DNA from: Scopulibacillus daqui
Lineage (GTDB): Bacteria > Bacillota > Bacilli > Bacillales > Sporolactobacillaceae
Length of the DNA: 62,927 bases
Reading direction: 5' to 3'
Assembly (NCBI RefSeq): GCF_016908855.1
Contig: NZ_JAFBER010000019.1
Location: forward strand, 1 to 62,927
Shown: piece by piece, positions 8,036 through 17,484 of the stretch
How positions within the stretch are numbered: the first letter of the stretch is position 1
Layout of the letters: every line of letters begins with the position of its first letter
Position numbers and translations under genes: made by a program
Notes under the pieces: generated by a model
The model's database searches: none
Seen by the model: the letters and a program-made list of their open reading frames with translations, nothing else
Told to the model about the DNA's origin: nothing

Positions 8036-8827
8036 TCATCCTGCCTTATGTTCAATCCTTAATTTATCAGCGACCATCGCGATGAATTCGCTGTTAGTAG
8101 GTTTGGCTTTAGACATAGACACCGTATACCCGAAAAGCGAAGATATGGATTCAATATTGCCTCTGCTCCAAGCTACTTCAATGGCATGACGAATCGCCCG
8201 TTCTACACGGCTTGAAGTTGTTTTGTATTTTTTCGCGATATCTGGGTATAGCACTTTTGTAATCGAGCCAAGCAGCTCGATATCATTATAAACCATAGAA
8301 ATAGCTTCACGAAGGTACATATATCCCTTAATATGGGCAGGGACACCGATTTCGTGAATAATGCTTGTAATGCTTGCATCGAGGTTTTGAGGTTTATTAT
8401 TTGCGGTATTTATGACTGAATTTCGCTTGGCTTGAGGTACGGAAGCGCGTTGTTTTCCGGCAACTTGACGAATATTATTGACCAGATTCTCCATATCAAA
8501 TGGTTTTAGTATAAAATACGACGCGCCTAATTCCACAGCTTTCTTCGTCACATCCTCCTGTCCAAATGCTGTCAACATAATGACATTTGGGTCGGGAAGT
8601 TCGGCGTCTTGTCTGATTTGTTCAAGCACCCCTAATCCGTCTAAATGCGGCATGATGATATCTAAAACAAGAACATCCGGTCTAACTTCTTTTATAAGTG
8701 AAAGACATTCCTGTCCATTATAAGCCGTACCAACTACTTCAATATCCTCTTGATTTTCTAAGTATTCTTGGATAAGCTTTATAAGTTCCTGATTGTCATC
8801 TGTCAAACATACTTTTATTTTCTCCAC
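8036..8827 (-). CDS. spo0A: Sporulation master regulator Spo0A
   Basis: 263 aa. N-terminal receiver with the acidic pocket (TDDNQ) and the phosphorylated Asp in [11 protein letters not shown] near residue 56. A linker (about 125-145) is followed by the Spo0A-specific DNA-binding domain with [15 protein letters not shown] and the near-invariant [26 protein letters not shown]. It receives phosphate from the Spo0F/Spo0B relay and activates or represses entry into sporulation. Start is GTG at 8827 after GGAGGAGG. It follows spoIVB, as in other Bacilli. Confidence 0.98.
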   Translation of the reverse strand: MEKIKVCLTDDNQELIKLIQEYLENQEDIEVVGTAYNGQECLSLIKEVRPDVLVLDIIMPHLDGLGVLEQIRQDAELPDPNVIMLTAFGQEDVTKKAVELGASYFILKPFDMENLVNNIRQVAGKQRASVPQAKRNSVINTANNKPQNLDASITSIIHEIGVPAHIKGYMYLREAISMVYNDIELLGSITKVLYPDIAKKYKTTSSRVERAIRHAIEVAWSRGNIESISSLFGYTVSMSKAKPTNSEFIAMVADKLRIEHKAG

Positions 8828-8868
8828 AAATTGTTCCTCCTCCAGATCATATTTCTACATCATATGAT

Positions 8869-9012
8869 TTCGACACGAATAATATTTTCCCCTTTTTTAT
8901 TTTTTTGTGAATATAATACTATTTTTTATGCCTTTCTTTCTTTTTCATGCAATTGCTTCCCCATTCGACCATTTTAGTCATTTGACATTTATGCAATTAT
9001 TATTTTGTCGAA
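8869..9012. promoter_or_regulatory. Spo0A-box cluster in the spo0A promoter region
   Basis: Two exact 0A boxes (TGTCGAA) are seen: one on the minus strand at 8869-8875, one on the plus strand at 9006-9012, the latter in a TTGTCGAAAA context. A half-matching TTCGAC lies at about 8974. In B. subtilis Spo0A controls its own promoters through such boxes; autoregulation here is inferred by analogy. The sigma-A and sigma-H promoters themselves were not securely identified. Confidence 0.6.
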
Positions 9013-9045
9013 AAATATGTAAAGAAGGGAAGGAGCTTGGATTCC

Positions 9046-10338
9046 CTAGCTCACTGCCTTCCTTTCATGATTATTTTGATATATATTTATGCCGGCTTCC
9101 TGAAGCATCCACTCAATATGAACACCGTAGCCTGAGGTCGGATCATTAACAAAAACATGAGTCACCGCACCGACAATTTTGCCGTTTTGTATGATGGGAC
9201 TGCCGCTCATGCCTTGAACAATGCCTCCGGTTGCTTTCAATAATCGTTTATCAGTTACTTTAATGACCAAACCTTTGGTTGCAGGAAATTTTTGCGGAAC
9301 AGAACTCAAAATTTTAATATCAAAGGCCTGAACTTTATTTCCATTTAATACGGTTAAAATTTTTGCGGGCCCTTCTTTGACCTCATCTGATAATGCAATA
9401 GGCAGTGCCTTATTCATTATACCGTTATTTACAGTTTGATTTAAACTGCCATATATGCCAAACGGTGTATTTTTATTAATTTTGCCTATTGGCTTTTCAT
9501 CTGCGGGAAATGAAGCAATCTTTTCGCCAGGTTGTCCATTTTCGCCGCGATCAATAGCCGTAACAGTCGATTTAAGAATTTGTCCATCACTGACAACAAT
9601 CGGCTGTTTAGTATCGACATCTGAGATAACATGGCCTAAGGCTCCGTATTTTTCAGATTTAGGATCATAAAAAGTCAATGTTCCAATGCCGGCCGCGGAG
9701 TCGCGTATATATAACCCAATTTGCGGTTTATGATCGGATTTATCTTTTAACGGTGTCAATTTTTTAGTTATTTTTTGGTTATGCCTGATAATATTTAATT
9801 TTAATGGTTCATGATCTTTCGCATCAGTTACTAGTTGTTTAACATCCGACATGCTTTTGATCTTTTTTCCATTAATTTTTGTTATAATATCCCCAACTTC
9901 TACCCCTGCTGCTTCACCAGGGGATTTTTGTCCATTTTCTGTATCAACTAAATGATAGCCGACAACGAGCACTCCTAAGGTGTTGAGTTTAACACCAATG
10001 GATTCACCGCCTGGTATTAAGCGAAGATCGGGCAACACTCTCACATCCACCTTTTTAACGGGCATATGTCCCGCTGTTAAAAGCATATCCGTCTTTCCGG
10101 TTAAATTCCCCTTTAAATGAAGCTGTTGATGAGCTGCAGAACCGTTAGCAACTGCTTTATTTTGGAATTTCAAGCGAATCCCCTGCGGTATATGCGAAGC
10201 AAGTGCAGATGTTTGATTTTGAAATAAAGTCATATGATCAGGTATATTTAAATATTCTTTAACAGGTTGGAGAAATCCCAAGCTTACAATAAAGCCGAGA
10301 AGAACTATACCTGTTATCCGCCTTATCCAGTCTTTCAT
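9046..10338 (-). CDS. spoIVB: SpoIVB signalling serine peptidase
   Basis: 430 aa. N-terminal membrane anchor (about 8-26), PDZ domain (about 110-200; [20 protein letters not shown]) and S55 peptidase domain with GALGHVISD (His region) and GMSGSPI (catalytic Ser). It is made in the forespore, secreted into the intermembrane space and cleaves SpoIVFA, releasing sigma-K processing. It lies upstream of spo0A and downstream of recN, the conserved order. GGAGTGAGGAGAG precedes the ATG. A forespore sigma-F/G promoter is expected but I did not resolve it. Confidence 0.96.
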   Translation of the reverse strand: MKDWIRRITGIVLLGFIVSLGFLQPVKEYLNIPDHMTLFQNQTSALASHIPQGIRLKFQNKAVANGSAAHQQLHLKGNLTGKTDMLLTAGHMPVKKVDVRVLPDLRLIPGGESIGVKLNTLGVLVVGYHLVDTENGQKSPGEAAGVEVGDIITKINGKKIKSMSDVKQLVTDAKDHEPLKLNIIRHNQKITKKLTPLKDKSDHKPQIGLYIRDSAAGIGTLTFYDPKSEKYGALGHVISDVDTKQPIVVSDGQILKSTVTAIDRGENGQPGEKIASFPADEKPIGKINKNTPFGIYGSLNQTVNNGIMNKALPIALSDEVKEGPAKILTVLNGNKVQAFDIKILSSVPQKFPATKGLVIKVTDKRLLKATGGIVQGMSGSPIIQNGKIVGAVTHVFVNDPTSGYGVHIEWMLQEAGINIYQNNHERKAVS

Positions 10339-10433
10339 AAATCACTCTCCTCACTCCTAACCCACACCCTTTATTTGTTGCATTTATAAGTTTGCCTTTG
10401 CCTTAGATATTTATAACCCGATGTAAATAAAAT

Positions 10434-10453
10434 GCTATCCATTGTTGGATAGC
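10434..10453 (-). terminator. recN terminator
   Basis: An 8-bp perfect stem (GCTATCCA / TGGATAGC) with a 4-base loop, followed on the minus strand by ATTTTATTT. It closes the recN transcript before spoIVB. Confidence 0.75.
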
Positions 10454-10462
10454 GATTCTTAG

Positions 10463-12160
10463 TTATGATTTTATTTCCTTAGCCAATTTTAGCAGTTCCT
10501 CAGCATGCTTTTTTGTAAGGTCAGTCATTTCTACTCCGGAAATCATCCGGCCTATTTCGGCAATTTTCTCCTTATCATCCAAAGTTTTCACTTTTGTTGC
10601 CGTCCGTTTATTCGATACCTCTTTGGATATATAAAGGTGCTGATCAGCCATTGCAGCAACTTGGGGCAAATGCGTAATACAAAAAACTTGAGAAGCATGA
10701 GATAATTGATAAATTTTTTCCGCCATTGCCTGGGCCACTCTGCCGCTGACACCCGTGTCAACCTCATCAAATATAATCGAAGTAAGACCGACCAACGATT
10801 TAAAATTTGATTTAATGGCTAACATAATTCTAGACATTTCTCCGCCTGAAGCAATTTTAGCCAATGCTTTTAACGGTTCGCCCGGATTTGTAGAAATTAA
10901 AAATTCGACTTCATCAATGCCTTGTATATGATAAAAATTAAAATCATCCAACTGATCAGGCGTTGTTATTTTAACCTCAAATACCGCTTTTCCCATATGC
11001 AGATCTTTTAATTCACGGTTTATCGCCTTGGATAAATCAGCTGCAATCCGGCGGCGTTTAAGCGACAGTTTTGTTGCTTTATCCTTAAGAATGTCAAGCT
11101 GTTTCGCCAGTTTCTTTTCGAGTTCGCCGATGGTTTGATCATGATTAGATAAATCTTGGTATTCCTTTTCAATACTCTTTAAATATTCAAGAATGTCTTT
11201 AACAGTTTGTCCGTATTTTTTCTTTAATAAACCAATTTCGCTTAATCTGGTTTCAATCATATTTAATCGTTCAGGCTGGTATTCCAGCTGTTCCAAATGT
11301 TCTCTTAAGGCGAACGCATTTTCTTCTAATATGTAAAAGCTGTTAGAAACGGCATTAGAAATCGCTTTTATATTTGCATCTAATTCTTGAATCGATTCTA
11401 GGTGATTCACTGCTTGCCTTATAAAGTCAAGTCCTTTATTCTCGCCGTATAAGGCTTCATAACTGATTTGCATTGATTGATACAACTTTTCAAAATTAAC
11501 GAGTTGCTTGCGTTCTTCTAAAAGTTCTTCTTCTTCATTATCTTTGAGATTGGCTTCAGTAATTTCCTTTATTTGATATTTAAGAAGATCGATTCGCTGG
11601 GCTAACTGCTGCTCATTTTTATTAAGTTTTTGAATTTGTTTATATATATGTTGTGTTTCTGTATAACAATCTTGATATTGTTTTTTCAACTTTTGCAGCT
11701 GCTCGCCGCCAAACCGATCTAACAGCCCGATATGCTTTTCCGGGTGCATTAGCTCTTGGTGCTCATGCTGGCCATGAATATCGACGAGTTTTTGGCCAAC
11801 TTCCTTTAAGTGAGATAACGTGACTAATTTACCATTTATTCTGCATACGCTCTTTCCGGTTTCGGAAATTTGCCGGCGAATCACGATCATTTGATCAGGG
11901 CATTCAATGCCTAAATCTTCTAGAGCAGATAATGCGGGATGTGTATCATTAATTTCAAACAGCGCTTCAATCTCAGCTTTTTTGGCGCCATGCCGGACAT
12001 ATTCTGCAGAGCCTCTTCCGCCGATAAGCAAACTAATCGCATCGATGATAATTGATTTTCCCGCTCCAGTTTCACCTGTAAATACAGTCAGCCCTTGTTC
12101 AAAAGAAATATTCAACTTTTCTATAATTGCAAAATTTTCAACTCGGCATTCTATTAGCAA
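10463..12160 (-). CDS. recN: DNA repair protein RecN
   Basis: 565 aa, SMC-like ATPase. Walker A GETGAGKS at 29-36, a long coiled-coil middle (about 150-370), signature region ASGGEMSR, and Walker B IIFDEVDTG. It acts early at DNA double-strand breaks, tethering ends for recombination. Start is TTG at 12160 after AAGGGG. In B. subtilis ahrC lies just upstream; here the 156-base gap to tlyA holds no gene. A possible LexA-like site lies upstream. Confidence 0.97.
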   Translation of the reverse strand: MLIECRVENFAIIEKLNISFEQGLTVFTGETGAGKSIIIDAISLLIGGRGSAEYVRHGAKKAEIEALFEINDTHPALSALEDLGIECPDQMIVIRRQISETGKSVCRINGKLVTLSHLKEVGQKLVDIHGQHEHQELMHPEKHIGLLDRFGGEQLQKLKKQYQDCYTETQHIYKQIQKLNKNEQQLAQRIDLLKYQIKEITEANLKDNEEEELLEERKQLVNFEKLYQSMQISYEALYGENKGLDFIRQAVNHLESIQELDANIKAISNAVSNSFYILEENAFALREHLEQLEYQPERLNMIETRLSEIGLLKKKYGQTVKDILEYLKSIEKEYQDLSNHDQTIGELEKKLAKQLDILKDKATKLSLKRRRIAADLSKAINRELKDLHMGKAVFEVKITTPDQLDDFNFYHIQGIDEVEFLISTNPGEPLKALAKIASGGEMSRIMLAIKSNFKSLVGLTSIIFDEVDTGVSGRVAQAMAEKIYQLSHASQVFCITHLPQVAAMADQHLYISKEVSNKRTATKVKTLDDKEKIAEIGRMISGVEMTDLTKKHAEELLKLAKEIKS

Positions 12161-12191
12161 AGTAACTAAACCCCTTTATCTGATATTGACC

Positions 12192-12205
12192 CGAATTTTT
12201 GTTCT
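12192..12205. promoter_or_regulatory. Possible LexA (SOS) box upstream of recN
   Basis: CGAAT-TTTT-GTTCT matches eight of ten defined positions of the Bacillus LexA consensus CGAAC-N4-GTTCG. It lies about 35 bases before the recN start, where an operator would be effective. The match is degenerate and no experimental support can be read from sequence. Confidence 0.35.
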
Positions 12206-12283
12206 CTATTTATTGTTACGTGATTCGTCTCATTTCGTCAAGTCAAGAAAATCGCGGTTCACTAATCCTTAAAACTATTTTAA

Positions 12284-12317
12284 CGCAAAAAAGGAACCCG
12301 TCCTCTTGACGAGTTCC
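12284..12317 (-). terminator. tlyA terminator
   Basis: A 10-11-bp stem (GGAACUCGUC / GACGGGUUCC in the RNA, one G-U pair) with a 5-base loop, followed by a T-run on the minus strand. It begins in the last codon of tlyA and ends the nusB-to-tlyA transcript, so recN is a separate unit. Confidence 0.85.
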
Positions 12318-13129
12318 TATTTTAATTGAGCATGCGCTTCATCAACAACTTTGCGAATATCATTGTCACTGATGTTTCTTCCTGTCATGCTTGGGCTTTT
12401 CCATTCCAGATGGGCCAAAAATTCAATGTTGCCGTCTCCGCCTGTCACCGGGGAAAAGTCAAGCGCAATGATGTCATAACCTAAAGACGAAGCAAAATCC
12501 AATATATCTCTAATCACATGGAAATGGGTCGCCGGATTTTTTACAATCCCCTTTTTGCCAACCTCTTCTTTTCCAGCTTCAAATTGAGGCTTTATTAAAG
12601 TAACTGCTTGTCCGTCCGGAATCAGAATATGGGAAAGAACCGGCAGCATCTTTTTTATTGAGATAAAAGAAACATCCATTGTAGCGACTTCCGGTAATCC
12701 GTGCTGAAAATCTTCTGGTTTTGAGTAGCGGAAGTTGGTTCTTTCCATAACAATGACCCGATCATCGTTTCTAAGCTTCCAAGCCAGCTGATTGTAGCCA
12801 ACATCCAATGCATAGACAAGCCTTGCCCCGTTTTGAAGCGCGCAATCAGTAAAACCGCCGGTCGAAGAACCGATATCCAGCATGATTTTATTTTCAACTG
12901 GGAAATTAAAAACCTTGAGAGCCTTTTCTAGTTTTAGCCCTCCCCGGCCGACATACGGAAGAGGGTTGCCCTTTACTTCAATGCTTGCATCGCTGTCTAT
13001 TTTTGTACCTGGTTTATCAATTCTTTGCTGTTTAGAAAAAACCAAGCCCGCCATAATGGCCTTTTGCGCTTTTTCTCTGGAATCAAAAAAGCCTTTTCTG
13101 ACGAGCATGATGTCTATTCTTTCCTTCAT
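12317..13129 (-). CDS. tlyA: TlyA-family rRNA 2'-O-methyltransferase (YqxC)
   Basis: 270 aa. N-terminal S4 RNA-binding domain (about 3-65) and an FtsJ-like methyltransferase domain with the SAM motif LDIGSSTGGFTDCALQ near residue 87, and the later catalytic Lys-Asp-Lys-type residues. The family methylates ribosomal RNA and has been called haemolysin; rRNA modification is the likely role. The gene starts two bases after the dxs stop, with its ribosome site inside the dxs end, so it is cotranscribed and probably coupled. Confidence 0.92.
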   Translation of the reverse strand: MKERIDIMLVRKGFFDSREKAQKAIMAGLVFSKQQRIDKPGTKIDSDASIEVKGNPLPYVGRGGLKLEKALKVFNFPVENKIMLDIGSSTGGFTDCALQNGARLVYALDVGYNQLAWKLRNDDRVIVMERTNFRYSKPEDFQHGLPEVATMDVSFISIKKMLPVLSHILIPDGQAVTLIKPQFEAGKEEVGKKGIVKNPATHFHVIRDILDFASSLGYDIIALDFSPVTGGDGNIEFLAHLEWKSPSMTGRNISDNDIRKVVDEAHAQLK

Positions 13130-13131
13130 AA

Positions 13132-15024
13132 TTATGCCCTCTGACGATGGTTTGGAATTAATTTTTTGGCATGGCGGTAAATATTCTCGGAGGTCAATCC
13201 AATTTCCTTAAGCAGATCTTTCACACTGCCATGCTCTATAAATCGATCAGGAATGCCCATTCGGTCAACCACCATATCGTGGTAGCCTTCATTATGGAAA
13301 AATTCCAGTACTGCACTTCCAAAACCGCCTTGCAACACGCTTTCCTCAACAGTTAAAACAGGCATATGCCTTTCAGCGATATGTCTTAACATCTCATGAT
13401 CCAACGGCTTAATAAACCTTGCATTGATCACATTAACAGAAATGCCGTCCGCCTGCAATTGCTTGGCTGCCTCCATAACCGTTTCAAGCATAGGGCCAAA
13501 TGAAAGGATAGCAATGTCGCTGCCTTCTTTTAATGTTTCCCACTTGCCTATTGGCAGCTCTTGCAATTCTTTGTCCATATGAACACCTAGTCCGTTGCCT
13601 CTAGGACATCTTACCGCAATAGGCCCCTTATCATATTTTAGAGCGGTATATACGAGATGCTGACATTCATTTTCGTCTTTGCCCATGCCTATAACCATAT
13701 TCGGCAAACTTCTAAGGAACGCAATATCAAATACGCCTTGATGCGTCTCTCCATCAGCGCCAACGAGTCCCGAACGGTCAACAGAGAAGACAACATTCAG
13801 GTTTTGTCTGCATACATCGTGTACAATTTGATCATAAGCACGCTGCATAAATGTTGAATAAATAGAGACAACGGGTTTCATGCCCTGAACAGCCAAACCT
13901 GCCGCCATCGTTGTCGCATGCTGTTCAGCAATCCCCACATCAAAGAGCCGGTTTGGAAACTCTTCCGCAAAGCCCTCTAATTTAGATCCGATAACCATTG
14001 CAGGAGTGATCACCACAACACGGTCATCTTTTCTGGCAACCGTTCTTAGTGTTTCGCTGACAACTTTGCTGTATGCCGGCGGCGCATCGACCGGTTTAAT
14101 AAAGTCGCCTGATTCTATTTTATACGGACCTGTGCCGTGCCATTTTCCGGAAACATCTGATTCAGCCGGTTTATAGCCTTTTCCCTTTTGCGTTAGAACG
14201 TGAACAAGCACCGGACCTTTTGTCTTTTTAGCATAATTTATATTCTCAATCAAATTGCTGATATTATGTCCGTCGACAGGCCCTAAATAAGTGATGCCAA
14301 GCTCCTCAAAAAAGATGCCGGAAACAAGCATATACTTCACTGAATCTTTTAAGCGTTCAGCAGCACTTGCAATTTTTCCGCCGAATGCCGGGATTTTCTT
14401 CATTAAGTATTCCAGATCATCTTTGACCTTCTTATATTTTCCGGCAGTTCTCAGCCTTCCAAGCATATTGTGCATAGCCCCTACATTGGGAGCTATTGAC
14501 ATTTCATTATCATTTAAGATGATAACCATATTGGTCTTCTCGTGTCCAATATGGTTAAGTGCTTCCAAAGCCATGCCGCCAGTCAGTGCGCCATCGCCAA
14601 TAATAGGCACTATTTGCTCGTTCGTTCCTCTAATATCCCGAGCCGCTGCCATGCCCATTGCAGCGGACAGCGACGTTGAACTATGTCCAGTCTCCCATAC
14701 ATCATGTTCGCTTTCCGAACGCTTAGGGAAACCGCATAAACCTTTGTATTGGCGCAGTGTGCTAAACTGTTCCGAGCGGCCGGTTAAAATTTTATGGACA
14801 TACGATTGATGTCCAACATCCCATATTAATTTGTCTTTCGGGCTTTCAAACAATTTATGCAAAACTAAAGTAAGCTCCACCACACCTAGGTTAGGAGCAA
14901 TGTGTCCACCTGTTTTTGAAAGCTTGGTGATTAAAAATTCCCTGATCTCAGCTGCAAGGGCCTCCATTTCTTTAACATCCATGCCCTTTAAAACATCCGG
15001 GTTCTTAATATCTTTTAGCTTCAT
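13132..15024 (-). CDS. dxs: 1-deoxy-D-xylulose-5-phosphate synthase
   Basis: 630 aa, full length. Thiamine-diphosphate motif [15 protein letters not shown] with NDNEMSI, catalytic His region in [12 protein letters not shown], and transketolase C-terminal parts ([27 protein letters not shown]). It condenses pyruvate and glyceraldehyde-3-phosphate, the first step of the MEP isoprenoid pathway. It sits in one operon with ispA and the OLE RNA/oapA unit. AAGGTGAG precedes the ATG. Confidence 0.98.
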   Translation of the reverse strand: MKLKDIKNPDVLKGMDVKEMEALAAEIREFLITKLSKTGGHIAPNLGVVELTLVLHKLFESPKDKLIWDVGHQSYVHKILTGRSEQFSTLRQYKGLCGFPKRSESEHDVWETGHSSTSLSAAMGMAAARDIRGTNEQIVPIIGDGALTGGMALEALNHIGHEKTNMVIILNDNEMSIAPNVGAMHNMLGRLRTAGKYKKVKDDLEYLMKKIPAFGGKIASAAERLKDSVKYMLVSGIFFEELGITYLGPVDGHNISNLIENINYAKKTKGPVLVHVLTQKGKGYKPAESDVSGKWHGTGPYKIESGDFIKPVDAPPAYSKVVSETLRTVARKDDRVVVITPAMVIGSKLEGFAEEFPNRLFDVGIAEQHATTMAAGLAVQGMKPVVSIYSTFMQRAYDQIVHDVCRQNLNVVFSVDRSGLVGADGETHQGVFDIAFLRSLPNMVIGMGKDENECQHLVYTALKYDKGPIAVRCPRGNGLGVHMDKELQELPIGKWETLKEGSDIAILSFGPMLETVMEAAKQLQADGISVNVINARFIKPLDHEMLRHIAERHMPVLTVEESVLQGGFGSAVLEFFHNEGYHDMVVDRMGIPDRFIEHGSVKDLLKEIGLTSENIYRHAKKLIPNHRQRA

Positions 15025-15043
15025 GAGTCATCACTCACCTTAA

Positions 15044-15655
15044 TTATTTGACGTTTCTGCCGGCGGTTTTCTTTTTCTTTTTGCCGCTGCCTAATAATTT
15101 AATATGAAAATGTTCTTCAATAAAGTAAAAGGCCCTGCCAACTTGAAAAATGATATTTGTTGAATACTTCATAGCAAACGATTTTCCAAAGGCTTTGCCT
15201 CCTACTGTAAGAGCGCAAACGATAGAAGTAAGCAGAACAGAAACCGTATTTTGCAGAGCTGTCCCTTCACCTTTTCCGAATTGAACCACCAGCTCAATAA
15301 CAACAACAGCTGAGGCTGTTCCGCTTACTATGCCGGATATATCGCCTATGACGTCATTACAGAAATTAGCGACCCGGTCTGCATTGCGAGTGATGGCAAT
15401 CGCCTGCTTAGCGCCTTTAACTTTTTCCGAAGCCATGGCATGAAATGGTATTTCTTGGGCGGCTGTTGCCGCAACGCCTATAATATCAAAAAAAATACCG
15501 ATCAGGACAATGCCCAAAACAATGATCATTCCGGTGGCCCAGCTGACGCCATTAAGTAAAATATTAGAAACAACTGAAAAAAGAGCCGCTAACACGAATG
15601 TGATAACGGCTATGCTAATGGTCCACTTTAAAGACTTCTTTATATCAACCTTCAT
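15044..15655 (-). CDS. oapA: OLE-associated membrane protein OapA
   Basis: 203 aa. About four hydrophobic segments (roughly 10-32, 38-60, 105-130, 135-155), the strongly conserved middle block EIPFHAMASEKVKGA and ANFCNDVIGDI..GIVSG, and a Lys-rich C-terminus. This is the CorB/DUF21-like small membrane family found next to OLE RNA; in B. halodurans the homologue (OapA) binds OLE RNA and places it at the membrane. It lies directly downstream of the OLE gene (GGGGAG ribosome site) and upstream of dxs. The identification rests on family resemblance plus position. Confidence 0.9.
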   Translation of the reverse strand: MKVDIKKSLKWTISIAVITFVLAALFSVVSNILLNGVSWATGMIIVLGIVLIGIFFDIIGVAATAAQEIPFHAMASEKVKGAKQAIAITRNADRVANFCNDVIGDISGIVSGTASAVVVIELVVQFGKGEGTALQNTVSVLLTSIVCALTVGGKAFGKSFAMKYSTNIIFQVGRAFYFIEEHFHIKLLGSGKKKKKTAGRNVK

Positions 15656-15682
15656 GTTACTCCCCTATGTAAAAAATAAGAG

Positions 15683-16273
15683 AAGGTGGTCATTTGAAAA
15701 GTAAACGCTGCGGCTTAAGGTCCAGTAGGTTTTCCCGCAAGGCTACCGAGGCGTCGCCACCTTGGCAGTTTCCTTTTAAAGCCTTGCCAACGCTGTCGCC
15801 AAACGTTGAACTGGATCGCCACTTAGACCGCACTATAATCCTTTCCAAATGTCGAAATGCGAACAGTCTAGGAGTTTTCCTCAACAGCCAACGCTGTTTC
15901 CTAGCCTCTTTTGCAGAGATGATTTCATATGATAAGAAATCTGATCGTCGGCCAAACAGATCATACTCCTAAATAATCATAATCCCCTCAAACTCCACTC
16001 AAGGCAGGCTACGCTGCTTGTCGTACCGAATCTTCGGCCAACAACCAGGTTTTTCTCACTTTTGAATAGTCAAAAGTGAGCCTCCGCGAAAGCAGGGTCA
16101 TCGCCCACATGCCCTTGTGGATCGCCCTACTTTCTTTACTCCCAGCATTGACCCAAGGCTGGGCGCCCCAAGCCAACACTAAGAACTTCATCGATGTGCC
16201 CTTTGGCGGATTTTTAGCCCCGCCTTCAGAAACAGGAAGACTGACTAGAATACTGCACCACCTTTACATTCTA
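15683..16273 (-). ncRNA. OLE RNA (ornate, large, extremophilic RNA)
   Basis: The gap between ispA and oapA (688 bases) has no real gene, yet is rich in GC-containing self-complementary elements. Its minus strand gives an RNA of about 590 nt, the known OLE size, in the known OLE position (ispA-OLE-oapA-dxs). The 5' end carries AAGGUGGU (16257-16264) and the 3' end ACCACCUU (15683-15690), an 8-bp pairing that closes the molecule. Open frames on the opposite strand (15694-15972, 16076-16483) have no ribosome sites and are by-products of the structured RNA. OLE forms a membrane ribonucleoprotein with OapA, needed in B. halodurans for tolerance of stresses such as cold, ethanol and magnesium. Exact ends are estimates. 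Confidence 0.92.
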
Positions 16274-16279
16274 CCTATT

Positions 16280-16308
16280 ATCATAACATATTATAGTATA
16301 AGACTCAA
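16280..16308 (-). promoter_or_regulatory. Sigma-A-type promoter for OLE RNA
   Basis: TTGAGT (16303-16308) and TATGAT (16280-16285) are separated by exactly 17 bases on the minus strand. The predicted start near 16273 lies just ahead of the 5' pairing element of the RNA. It could give OLE a separate transcript besides read-through from ispA. Confidence 0.6.
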
Positions 16309-16343
16309 TGTGATAATTTATTATCAAAAATGCAAAAAGGTTC

Positions 16344-17234
16344 TTAATGGTTTCTGTCTAAAACATAGCCCATTAACTGCTGCAATAGGTATGAGTCAAT
16401 ATTCGCCGCTGTTAAGTGGTGCAGAGCAGCATCCGCATGCTTATTCATTTTTTCTTTGGCGCCATCCAGTGTCAGCAATTTAGGATAAGTATTCTTATCA
16501 TTAGTGACATCACTGCCGACAGGTTTGCCCAGTTTCGTTTGATCGCCGATAATATCTAATATATCGTCTTTAATTTGAAAGGCAATCCCGAGGTGTTTCG
16601 CAAAATCTGAAAGATGACTGGCTTGCTGTTCATTCGCTTGACCGAGAATGGCTCCCGCTTCAACAGCAAATCCCAATAGCCGGCCTGTTTTTCTCAAGTG
16701 AATGCTTTCCAGTTCTTCTATGGTTAATGATTTTCCTTCGGCGATTAAATCATCTTGTTGGCCGCCGACCATTCCTTCAGGTCCGGCAGCGTTTGCCAGT
16801 TTCTTTATTAAAGCCATTTTCATATCGCTGTCGATTTCCGGATGCTCAATGCTTGCAATACATTCAAAAGCATAAGTAAGTAAAGCATCTCCCGCGAGTA
16901 TTGCCGTGGCATCGCCATAGACCTTATGATTGGTTGGCTGCCCGCGCCGCAAGTCATCATTATCCATAGCCGGCAAATCATCATGGATTAATGAATACGT
17001 ATGAATCATTTCAAGAGCAACAGCCGTTTCAATGCCTTTTTGTCCGTCGTGGCCCAGCGCTTCAATTGAAGCTATTAAAAGGATTGGCCGCAGTCTCTTG
17101 CCGCCCGCTTTCAACGAATAAATCATTGATTTTTTCAAAAGATCGGGAGCTTGCAATTTTGTAATGTAGTCGGGCAAAGCTGTATCTATCAATTGCTTTT
17201 TATCCTTAAGATATTGGTTAAAATCGTTATTCAC
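16344..17234 (-). CDS. ispA: Farnesyl diphosphate synthase (geranyltranstransferase)
   Basis: 296 aa. First aspartate-rich motif DDLPAMDNDDLRRG, GKRLRP substrate motif, second motif FQIKDDILD. The enzyme extends dimethylallyl diphosphate to farnesyl diphosphate. GTG start overlaps the end of xseB (ATGGGTGAATAA), so they are coupled. OLE RNA follows the stop codon. Confidence 0.96.
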   Translation of the reverse strand: MNNDFNQYLKDKKQLIDTALPDYITKLQAPDLLKKSMIYSLKAGGKRLRPILLIASIEALGHDGQKGIETAVALEMIHTYSLIHDDLPAMDNDDLRRGQPTNHKVYGDATAILAGDALLTYAFECIASIEHPEIDSDMKMALIKKLANAAGPEGMVGGQQDDLIAEGKSLTIEELESIHLRKTGRLLGFAVEAGAILGQANEQQASHLSDFAKHLGIAFQIKDDILDIIGDQTKLGKPVGSDVTNDKNTYPKLLTLDGAKEKMNKHADAALHHLTAANIDSYLLQQLMGYVLDRNH

Positions 17235-17484
17235 CCATGTCTTCCTCCTGAATTTTAAACGGTCTTATTTCATCTGCTTCAATGATTTGGTCCATTTTTT
17301 CTTCAACTTTTTGCAGTCTTTGATGGCATTGTTTTGATAGGGAAACACCCTGTTGAAATAAATCTATGGCCTCTTCAAGAGGAACATCATTTTCCTCCAA
17401 ACGTTTAACGATTTCCTCAAGATTCGCCATGGCTTCTTCAAAACTCAGATGTTGTTCATTTTCCTTTTTCTTTTCTTCGGACAT
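17227..17484 (-). CDS. xseB: Exodeoxyribonuclease VII small subunit
   Basis: 85 aa from the ATG at 17484; an upstream in-frame GTG (17493) lies too close to GAGGAGAG to be used well. Typical XseB pattern LSFEEAMANLEEIVKRLEENDVPLEEAIDLFQQG. It overlaps the end of xseA, as usual. With XseA it forms the enzyme that degrades single-stranded DNA to oligonucleotides. Confidence 0.95.
   Translation of the reverse strand: MSEEKKKENEQHLSFEEAMANLEEIVKRLEENDVPLEEAIDLFQQGVSLSKQCHQRLQKVEEKMDQIIEADEIRPFKIQEEDMGE

Noticed and set aside
12284-12317. Short inverted repeat as CRISPR or attachment site
   Set aside because: It is a single hairpin with a T-run at the tlyA stop, an ordinary terminator. No CRISPR repeats or tRNA genes were found anywhere in the window.
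15694-15972. Plus-strand frame of 92 codons between ispA and oapA
   Set aside because: It overlies the OLE RNA gene on the opposite strand and its composition is Arg/Ser/Pro-rich without a recognisable domain. A purine-rich stretch upstream is too weak to outweigh the RNA evidence.
16076-16483. Plus-strand frame of 135 codons running into ispA
   Set aside because: It crosses from the OLE gene into the ispA coding region in antisense; no ribosome site.
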